Positions 19,124-24,533 of a DNA stretch of 50,039 nucleotides are shown here, piece after piece. Below the pieces are notes generated by a model. It was given only the letters and a program-made list of their open reading frames with translations, did not search any database and was not told the origin of the DNA. Both the position numbers and the translations under genes were made by a program. Numbering within the stretch: position 1 is the first letter of the stretch; every line of letters begins with the position of its first letter. Source of the stretch: Pseudomonadota bacterium (GTDB taxonomy: Bacteria; Bdellovibrionota; UBA1018; CAIMNF01); contig JAIXWV010000003.1 in NCBI GenBank assembly GCA_027491115.1, forward strand, positions 1 through 50,039, given 5' to 3'.

Positions 19124-19616
19124 TCTGACCCCCTTCTTGCTTGAAGGTGGAAAGGAGCAGGATGCCCACCCCGATGCAAATGGCAGAGTCAGCCACATTG
19201 AATGCGGGGAAGTACCAGGAGGTGTGCCAGTGGAAGTCCAGAAAATCCACGACGTATCCGAGGCGCACCCGGTCGATCAGGTTCCCGAGCGCCCCACCTG
19301 AAACCAGCCCCAGCGACATTGCACGGTAGCGGGAGGCTTTGGGAAGATCACGGTAGAGCAGGCCGAGGACCACCATGGCAATCAGGGGAACCACGAGAAA
19401 AAACGGAACCCGGAAGCTGGGATTCGCATCAGCGAGGAAACCGAAAGCTGCACCTGTGTTCCTCACATAGGTCAGGCTGAACCAATCTTGAATCAAGGCC
19501 AACGATTCGCCGTAAGCGAACTTGGCGAGTACGAGACTCTTCGTCCACTGGTCGGCTAGGATCACCACGACAATGCTGACAAAAAAGAAAGCCGCCTTCA
19601 CCAAGAGGAACCCCAA
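19104..19616 (-). CDS. lspA: Lipoprotein signal peptidase (signal peptidase II)
   Basis: Membrane aspartyl protease that removes the signal peptide of diacylglyceryl-prolipoproteins made by Lgt. The 170 residues form four membrane segments. The catalytic pair is Asp124 in GYVVDFLDF and Asp143 in FNVADSAI. Other conserved boxes are ADQWTK at 21-26, VRNTGAAFGF at 51-60 and GGALGNLIDRV at 107-117. The length matches the family. It is followed by lgt with a 20-base overlap and preceded by the nucleotidyltransferase-like gene with a 19-base overlap. Confidence 0.97.
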   Translation of the reverse strand: MGFLLVKAAFFFVSIVVVILADQWTKSLVLAKFAYGESLALIQDWFSLTYVRNTGAAFGFLADANPSFRVPFFLVVPLIAMVVLGLLYRDLPKASRYRAMSLGLVSGGALGNLIDRVRLGYVVDFLDFHWHTSWYFPAFNVADSAICIGVGILLLSTFKQEGGQSASDPS

Positions 19617-20170
19617 AGGGTGATCCCTGTATCGAGGCTCTTCGACAACTCCTTGTTCTTGGATTCGACCGAAGCGAACTCATCCGGGGTGAGCACCATC
19701 GGCTCGAGCTTTTTTCCGAGTGGGTGCCGGGAGGTGATCTTCTTGATCTCGTCGGGAGTCTCGGAGACCACCAACAGGTTGTAATTGCTGTCCGTCCTCG
19801 ACTTCCCGCTCGCACGGCTTCCGAAAAGCACGCCACGAGAGGACATGGGCTCGATCATTTGCTTCAGCCCCTCGAGATCGGAAATGGCACAAAATGTCTT
19901 CATGAGCTGAATCGCGGGGTGATCGTTCTGAAGACAGACCTCACGGTTGTTGTTCAAGAAAATCACCAGACCGAGCTCCTGAAGTGATTTCAGGATCTTG
20001 GTGATGCCATCCACCCCGCCCAATCCACGAACGCCCTTCAGCTTGGACGAAAGGACCCGGGGGGTGAAGGCCGTGGTCGGTTCCGTCATCAGGAAGCGGA
20101 GCAGTTTCTGCTCGGGCGTCACAAAGTAAATGGAATCCAAGGTGATCTGGGGTTTGTTCGTTCTGGCCAT
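19598..20170 (-). CDS. Winged-helix plus degenerate nucleotidyltransferase-fold protein
   Basis: A 190-residue protein. Residues 18-80 look like a winged-helix DNA-binding or sensor domain (LLRFLMTEPTTAFTPRVLSSKL, then LKSLQELGLV). Residues 110-170 resemble a minimal nucleotidyltransferase: GVLFGSRASGKSRTDS at 113-128 is the GSRARG-type motif. The residues that should be the metal-binding SDxD are Ser128-Asn129-Tyr130-Asn131, so both aspartates are replaced by Asn. Catalysis is therefore doubtful and a binding role more likely. It overlaps lspA by 19 bases and heads the operon lspA-lgt-btuFCD. The combination of winged helix and NTase recalls transcription-linked or antitoxin-like proteins, but nothing nearby looks like a toxin. 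Confidence 0.7.
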   Translation of the reverse strand: MARTNKPQITLDSIYFVTPEQKLLRFLMTEPTTAFTPRVLSSKLKGVRGLGGVDGITKILKSLQELGLVIFLNNNREVCLQNDHPAIQLMKTFCAISDLEGLKQMIEPMSSRGVLFGSRASGKSRTDSNYNLLVVSETPDEIKKITSRHPLGKKLEPMVLTPDEFASVESKNKELSKSLDTGITLWGSSW

Positions 20171-20246
20171 AGAGCACTACAAAATACCCTAAAACAGGCG
20201 GATTTTCCAGAGCTTGAACCCAACGTCCCCGGACATGACACCTCCC

Positions 20247-20330
20247 CGTCGGTGTAAATATTCGGCGGTGCGATTCGACACCGACGCCAGAGGCCGGACC
20301 GGGGCGTCGGGGGCTTTCTTCATTTTTTCT
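20247..20330 (+). promoter_or_regulatory. Attenuator-like pair of mutually exclusive hairpins
   Basis: On the plus strand a 9-base sequence at 20247-20255 is perfectly complementary to 20278-20286. The 8 bases 20281-20288 are also perfectly complementary to 20303-20310, and this second hairpin is followed by a T-rich tract at 20315-20329. The two stems share bases 20281-20286 and so cannot coexist: the second looks like an intrinsic terminator, the first like an antiterminator. It lies in a 327-base gap upstream of the dksA-like gene at 20498. A weak sigma-70-like element (TTGTTC 20154-20159, 18-base spacer, TACAAA 20178-20183) could start the leader. No ligand class is recognised, and a short independent RNA is an alternative. 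Confidence 0.45.
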
Positions 20331-20385
20331 ATTGATTTCAACCCCTTGCACAAAGGGTGGCCGCCGGGCGGCAGGTGGGACTTTC

Positions 20386-20401
20386 TGGCACGGCTCTCGC
20401 A
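20386..20401 (+). promoter_or_regulatory. Sigma-54-type -24/-12 promoter candidate
   Basis: The sequence TGGCACGGCTCTCGCA matches the consensus TGGCACGNNNNTTGCW at all specified positions but one (TC in place of TT). The GG and GC dinucleotides are exactly 10 bases apart. Transcription would start near 20412, giving a leader of about 86 bases before the dksA-like ATG at 20498. I did not find an enhancer-binding-protein site. This is a match by eye only, but placement and orientation relative to the gene are right. Confidence 0.55.
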
Positions 20402-20407
20402 ATCTTA

Positions 20408-20444
20408 TTGGGTGTGCGGCACCCAGGATGGGCGCCCCACCCAA
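20408..20444 (+). promoter_or_regulatory. Leader stem-loop with AGGAU apical loop, possible CsrA site
   Basis: Bases 20418-20420 pair with 20434-20436 and 20422-20424 with 20430-20432 around one A-C mismatch, leaving the five-base loop AGGAT at 20425-20429. An outer stem TTGGGTG (20408-20414) with CACCCAA (20438-20444) can extend it. A GGA in a short hairpin loop is the preferred CsrA/RsmA target. A second GGA lies in the ribosome binding site AAAGGAG at 20483-20489, eight bases before the start codon. Two sites, one on the Shine-Dalgarno, is the usual layout of CsrA-repressed mRNAs. If transcription starts at 20412, the outer stem is partly lost but the inner hairpin is intact. Confidence 0.5.
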
Positions 20445-20497
20445 GAAAAAAAGACGCACAGGGACGCGCAAAAATCACCAGTAAAGGAGTCAGACGT

Positions 20498-20911
20498 ATG
20501 ATGAAAATCGAGCAAGCCATGAAGTTCAAAAAACTCTTCGAAAACCAGAAGGCGGCGCTACTCTACTCCCACACACTGCTGAACGAAGATTTCAATCTCA
20601 AGACCGAAGAACTAGCCGACGAGGTCGATCTCAGCTCCGCCGAAGCCGAACAGGGCATGAAGCTACGCCTCAGGAACCGGGAAGCCCTACTCCTGAAGAA
20701 GATCGACGCCGCTCTCGAGAAGATCCAGGCCGGAACCTTCGGTGTTTGTGAATGTTGCGAGGAGAACATCGAGTTTTCCAGACTGGAAGTGCGCCCCACC
20801 GCCTCGTTGTGCCTGACCTGCAAAGAACAAGAGGAAATGCGGGAAACCCGCTCCGCGGACGGACGCAGATCCAAGAGCAGCGGCCTGAAGAATCATCTTC
20901 GGATCGCATAA
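20498..20911 (+). CDS. DksA/TraR-family zinc-finger regulator (first copy)
   Basis: A 137-residue protein that would bind the RNA polymerase secondary channel and modulate initiation, probably with ppGpp. The start is ATG 20498 with AAAGGAG eight bases upstream; the longer open frame is rejected. A helical region forms the coiled-coil arm, with Asp41 and Asp44 in ADEVDLSS matching the DxxDxA tip of DksA except for Ser at the Ala position. The zinc finger is Cys84/Cys87 and Cys105/Cys108 (two CxxC pairs, 17 residues apart). A basic tail follows. The gene stands alone on the plus strand, with regulatory elements on both sides. Confidence 0.88.
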   Translation: MMKIEQAMKFKKLFENQKAALLYSHTLLNEDFNLKTEELADEVDLSSAEAEQGMKLRLRNREALLLKKIDAALEKIQAGTFGVCECCEENIEFSRLEVRPTASLCLTCKEQEEMRETRSADGRRSKSSGLKNHLRIA

Positions 20912-21135
20912 CTTTCCGGGCAAGGGCAGACTTAAGGATGAGTCGCTGATCTGCCCCAACCAAACCGAGCCGTCCCGCTTGAGGGACACGTGAACACAAC
21001 CACCCACCAGGACGGAGGGTGTCGAGACGAAAGGCCTTCAGGACGAAGACCCTCAGTCACTCGAACGGATTCGAGCGCTTTATCTTGTGAAAAAGAACCC
21101 TGGCCCTCAAGGATGAAGGCCGGGGTTCTGCGTTT
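20912..21135 (+). ncRNA. Candidate CsrB/RsmY-like sponge RNA (or structured 3' UTR of the dksA-like gene)
   Basis: This 224-base gap contains no plausible gene but a chain of plus-strand hairpins. H1: 20924-20930 with 20950-20956, loop containing AAGGAT. H2: 20972-20976 with 20983-20987, no exposed GGA. H3: 21001-21005 with 21017-21021, loop holding AGGA and CGGA. H4: CTTC-AGGAC-GAAG at 21036-21048, a near-ideal CsrA site. H5: CTCGAA-CGGA-TTCGAG at 21060-21075. H6: terminator 21094-21129, loop containing AAGGAT. Five of six expose GGA, as in CsrB/RsmX/Y/Z sponges. I see no strong promoter of its own; CATAAC at 20906-20911 is only a weak -10. It may be made from the dksA-like transcript. Confidence 0.55.
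21089..21134. terminator. Bidirectional intrinsic terminator between two dksA-like genes
   Basis: AGAACCC plus GGCC at 21094-21105 pairs with GGCC plus GGGTTCT at 21118-21129, leaving one T-G mismatch and a 12-base loop. Read on the minus strand the stem is followed by TTTTT (bases 21090-21094 of the plus strand are A-rich), ending the run that finishes with the second dksA-like gene. Read on the plus strand it is followed by GCGTTTTC, a weaker U-tract, which would end the candidate sponge RNA. Confidence 0.8.
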
Positions 21136-21519
21136 TCAGTGAACCATGTGGCGAGCGCCGCGGAGGACGCGATCCTGATGATCGAGCTTCTCCTGGCACT
21201 GGATGCAGAACAAGGTGAGTCCGTTGGCAGCGAGGCGCTTCGGTTCGATTTCCTCGCCGCAGTCGACGCCGTCACAGAGTTCGTATTCATCCTTCTGGAT
21301 CTTTTCGAGAACCCGCTCGATGTTCCGGAGTTGCTTGCGGGCCTTCTCTCCCCACTGCATCATCCGGGATTGCTCGATGTAGGCGTTCGCCTGATCGACT
21401 TCGTCTTTGTCTTCCGGACGGGCGACCAGGTTTTCGCGGATCCTGTTCGCATCTTCGAGAATCAGAAGCCTCTGGGCTTCAAACACTTTCTGTCGCTTGG
21501 CCACTTCGGTCTTGCGCAT
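21136..21519 (-). CDS. DksA/TraR-family zinc-finger regulator (second copy)
   Basis: A 127-residue DksA/TraR-like protein. The coiled-coil tip reads Asp39-x-x-Asp42-x-Ala44, an exact DxxDxA motif as in DksA, so it is a good candidate for a functional polymerase-channel regulator. The zinc finger is unusual: the first pair is Cys82 and Cys87 (four residues between, CDGVDC) in place of CxxC, while the second is Cys105/Cys108. The sequence is only distantly similar to the neighbouring plus-strand copy, so this is not a recent tandem duplication. The start has GGGGA about six bases upstream. It lies 50 bases after mglA and ends at the terminator at 21094-21129. Confidence 0.88.
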   Translation of the reverse strand: MRKTEVAKRQKVFEAQRLLILEDANRIRENLVARPEDKDEVDQANAYIEQSRMMQWGEKARKQLRNIERVLEKIQKDEYELCDGVDCGEEIEPKRLAANGLTLFCIQCQEKLDHQDRVLRGARHMVH

Positions 21520-21569
21520 TTTTTCCCCATTCTCAAATTCCCGGGTGGTTCTGGTTGCCGATCAATGAT

Positions 21570-22166
21570 TCAGGAATTTGCCCTCAACCCTCTTAATGCA
21601 TCCATGACCATTTGGCTAATGTTTTCTAATGTCTCCATCACACCCTGCCCGCGGTTTGCCACCGCTTCAAAGTGCGGTTTCTTGGCCGGATTGAAGGTGA
21701 GCTCGAGATCTTCAAGACTGAGCGCGTCAGGCAGGTCGCGCTTGTTGTATTGGAACACCAAGGGAATGCGCGAGAGATCATAACCCTGCCGGGTGAGTGC
21801 CTGCTGGAACTGCTCCCATGCCTCGAGATTGGCATCCAGACGACCCGGGTCCGAGTCGATCACATAGACCACGCCGTCGACCCCTTTCAGAATGAAATCT
21901 CTCGAGACTTCATAAAAGGTCTGTCCGGGAATGGTGTACAAGTGGAAACGCGTCTTGTAACCCCGGACCTCTCCGACGCTGAGTGGAAGAAAATCGAAAA
22001 ACAGGGTCCGCTCGTTTTCAGTGCTAAGGCTCACGAGCTTTCCAGCCCGATCGGTACGGGTGTTCTCGTAGATGTATTGGAGATTGGTTGTTTTTCCGGA
22101 CAACCCGGTCCCGACGTAAACGATCTTGCAGTTCACTTCTTTGGAAACCGGGTTGACGAAGCTCAC
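21570..22166 (-). CDS. mglA: MglA-type small Ras-like GTPase
   Basis: Bacterial polarity-determining GTPase; in Myxococcus MglA marks the leading pole for gliding and type IV pili, and in Bdellovibrio it is linked to pili and prey invasion. The 198 residues match closely: P-loop GTGLSGKT at 19-26, the switch region DFLPLSVGEVRGYKTRFHLY, TIPGQTFY with Gln82, and the NKRD base-specificity motif at 141-144. The start is GTG 22166, sharing GTGA with the recR stop. It is thus translationally coupled to recR and dnaX. No MglB-like Roadblock gene (its GAP) is in the window. Confidence 0.93.
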   Translation of the reverse strand: MSFVNPVSKEVNCKIVYVGTGLSGKTTNLQYIYENTRTDRAGKLVSLSTENERTLFFDFLPLSVGEVRGYKTRFHLYTIPGQTFYEVSRDFILKGVDGVVYVIDSDPGRLDANLEAWEQFQQALTRQGYDLSRIPLVFQYNKRDLPDALSLEDLELTFNPAKKPHFEAVANRGQGVMETLENISQMVMDALRGLRANS

Positions 22167-22756
22167 TTCTGCATCTCCGTTCGGTTCTCCAGCGCCTTAC
22201 CCAAGGTTTGCCGATCGGTAAACTCGATGGTGCCTCCGAACGGGATTCCATAAGCCACCTGGGAAACCTTGATTCCAACGGGCTTCAGCAGTCGCGACAG
22301 GTACAGGGTCGTCGCCTCACCTTCGACAGACGGATTGAGTGCAAAAATCACCTCGGACACATCGGCCTGCTTGAGCCTGCTGAACAGCTCCTTCATGCGG
22401 AGATCCTCAGGACCCACTCCGTCCATCGGCGAAAGCAAACCGTGCAGCACATGATACACACCCCGGTAACTGCCGGTCTTCTCGAGCGGTGTCACATCGC
22501 TCGGACGCTCCACCACACAAATCAGCGCGCGGTCTCTCGCCGTGTCGATGCAAATTTCGCAGCTTTCTTCTTCTGAAAAATTGAAACACTGGGAGCAGTA
22601 CCGGAGCTTGGTCTTTGCATCGAGGAGCGCCTGGGCCAGGCCCGAAGCATAAGCTCCATCTTGATTCAAAATGAAATACGCGAGCCGGGTTGCGCTTTTC
22701 TCGCCGATTCCCGGTAACTTGGAAAGTTCGAAGACCAGTCTCGAAAGCGGGTTCAT
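22163..22756 (-). CDS. recR: Recombination mediator RecR
   Basis: RecR works with RecO (and RecF) to load RecA on gapped DNA. The 197-residue protein has the helix-hairpin-helix segment LSKLPGIGEKSATRLAYF at 11-28, a C4 zinc finger with Cys54, Cys57, Cys66 and Cys69, and a Toprim domain starting ICVVERPSDV at 79-88. The length is normal. It overlaps dnaX by 4 bases and mglA by 4. The small ybaB/ebfC gene that normally separates dnaX and recR is absent. Confidence 0.96.
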   Translation of the reverse strand: MNPLSRLVFELSKLPGIGEKSATRLAYFILNQDGAYASGLAQALLDAKTKLRYCSQCFNFSEEESCEICIDTARDRALICVVERPSDVTPLEKTGSYRGVYHVLHGLLSPMDGVGPEDLRMKELFSRLKQADVSEVIFALNPSVEGEATTLYLSRLLKPVGIKVSQVAYGIPFGGTIEFTDRQTLGKALENRTEMQK

Positions 22757-24516
22757 GAATTCCTCTTCACCACTTCCACCTGGGTCAGCCGGGCGCCGAA
22801 CAGGGACGTCGCCTCTTGAACCACTTCGTGAGAGAGAATGCGCTTCATGGTGTTCTCTTGCTGTTCGCGATCTTCCCGCTCGGCCCTCTCCGCGAGACTT
22901 TCCGACTGAATCTCGGAAAAGAAGACCTCAGGCTGGGCCTTGAAGCCGAGATAATTCTCGGTCAACAGGAGGAACTGGTCTTTCATCGCCTTTTGCTGCA
23001 ATTGATCGGCCTTGGTGCGATCCTTCATCCGGAAACCGAGGCGGAATTTGTCTTCAGGTCCGTTGGGCAAGGTCCACTCCACCACAGATTCCAACAGGAT
23101 CCCGAGTACCGGGCGGGCCGCGGTGGCAAACTGGATCATACCCTCCCAGGTTTTTCCTCCGGCCAAGACCGGTGAGCGGACCGCCGTCGAAGGTTCCACT
23201 TTGGGGGCCGGAGTCGAAAGCGAAGCCCTGAAGTCGAATCCAAGACCCGTGGGTGCTGAAGACTGGATGGGCGCGGTAGGTGGCGGCGCGCTGGGTACAG
23301 CCGCTGGAGAAACGGTTGCCGGCCCTGCTTGTTGGACTGGTCGGGGCTCCGTCACCGGATTCTTGCGGGGAGATTCGGTGGCCTTGCCCTCTCCACCGCC
23401 TCCGGTCCGGACCAATGCTTCTGCCAGCGCCGTTTTGATCACGAGCATGTCGAAGACCAGCTTGGGCTGGGGCGCGCGGGAAAGGAGATCGAGACCATGA
23501 TGATAAACCTGGAAAATGAGCTCGATTTCCTCGAGCTCGCGACGGTCGAGCAGGCGCTTCAAACTCGCGATCTCGTCCGAATTGAACGGCGTCTCCGGCT
23601 CAGACACCCCGGCCTTCAGCAGGAGCAGGGCATGAGTCATCTCGATCAGGGCCTTCAGGAGCGCCCTCAGATCGACCCCTTGGTTGAACGCTGTCTGCAG
23701 GGTCGAGAGCGCCGGTACTGCATTCCGCTCAAGTACGGCGGTCAATAAAGAAAGGACCAACTCGGTTCCGATCAAACCGATACTGTCTCTCACCGCGATG
23801 GCGCTGACCCGCATTCCCGAGAACGAAATCACCTGATCCAGAATGGAAAGCGCGTCCCGCATCGAACCTTCGGCTGCGCGGGCGATCAGACTCAACGCCG
23901 CCGGTTCGAACTCGATTTTTTCCGAATTCAAGACCTGGGTCACTCTTTCGACAATCTGGGCGACCGTCACGCGCTTGAAATCGAAGCGCTGGCATCTGCC
24001 CAAAATCGTCTCAGGAATCTTGTGGGACTCGGTGGTGGCGAAAATGAACACCACATGCTCGGGCGGCTCTTCGAGCGTCTTCAGAAGCGCATTGAAGGCC
24101 TGGTTCGAAAGCATGTGAACTTCATCGATGATGTAAATCTTGTATTGGCCGCTCGAAGGCAGGAATTTTGCATTTTCCCGGATCTCCCTGACGTTCTCGA
24201 CACCGTTGTTCGAAGCACCGTCGATCTCGAGGACGTTCACACTCGTTCCGGATGCGATTTCATGGCAATCCGAACAGGCGTCGCATGACACCAGCAAACC
24301 GTCCCGCTCGATCACATTCGGACAACGGAGCGCCTTCGAGAAAATCCGGGCGATGGAAGTCTTGCCGATCCCCCGGGATCCGGAAAAAACATAGGCCTGA
24401 TGGGTCCGCTTCAGCTGAATCGCATTGACCAGGGTGCGCACGACCGACTGCTGACCGACAATGTCGGAGAACTGCTTGGGTCGGTACTTACGCGCGAGGA
24501 CAAGATAAGAACTCAC
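22753..24516 (-). CDS. dnaX: DNA polymerase III subunits gamma and tau
   Basis: Clamp-loader ATPase that also holds the replisome together. The 587 residues begin LARKYRPKQFSDIVGQ, with Walker A GSRGIGKTS at about 46-54, zinc ligands Cys65, Cys78, Cys81 and Cys84, the DEVHML Walker B at 131-136 and an arginine-finger region near residue 170. Domain III follows to about residue 370. A Pro/Ala-rich linker (roughly 385-430) leads to a C-terminal tau-like domain. I did not identify a convincing frameshift site for a short gamma form. The gene is 17 bases after the two-domain protease gene and overlaps recR. Confidence 0.95.
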   Translation of the reverse strand: MSSYLVLARKYRPKQFSDIVGQQSVVRTLVNAIQLKRTHQAYVFSGSRGIGKTSIARIFSKALRCPNVIERDGLLVSCDACSDCHEIASGTSVNVLEIDGASNNGVENVREIRENAKFLPSSGQYKIYIIDEVHMLSNQAFNALLKTLEEPPEHVVFIFATTESHKIPETILGRCQRFDFKRVTVAQIVERVTQVLNSEKIEFEPAALSLIARAAEGSMRDALSILDQVISFSGMRVSAIAVRDSIGLIGTELVLSLLTAVLERNAVPALSTLQTAFNQGVDLRALLKALIEMTHALLLLKAGVSEPETPFNSDEIASLKRLLDRRELEEIELIFQVYHHGLDLLSRAPQPKLVFDMLVIKTALAEALVRTGGGGEGKATESPRKNPVTEPRPVQQAGPATVSPAAVPSAPPPTAPIQSSAPTGLGFDFRASLSTPAPKVEPSTAVRSPVLAGGKTWEGMIQFATAARPVLGILLESVVEWTLPNGPEDKFRLGFRMKDRTKADQLQQKAMKDQFLLLTENYLGFKAQPEVFFSEIQSESLAERAEREDREQQENTMKRILSHEVVQEATSLFGARLTQVEVVKRNS

Positions 24517-24533
24517 AAACCTTGAACGCTAGC

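Noticed and set aside
18349-20170. Cobalamin riboswitch for the BtuFCD-type genes
   Set aside because: The binding-protein gene starts inside lgt, leaving no untranslated leader, and I saw no B12-box sequence before the operon.
20408-20452. Hairpin TTGGGTG...CACCCAA as a terminator
   Set aside because: The following tract on the plus strand is poly-A, not poly-T, so it cannot end a plus-strand transcript; it is treated as a leader stem-loop instead.
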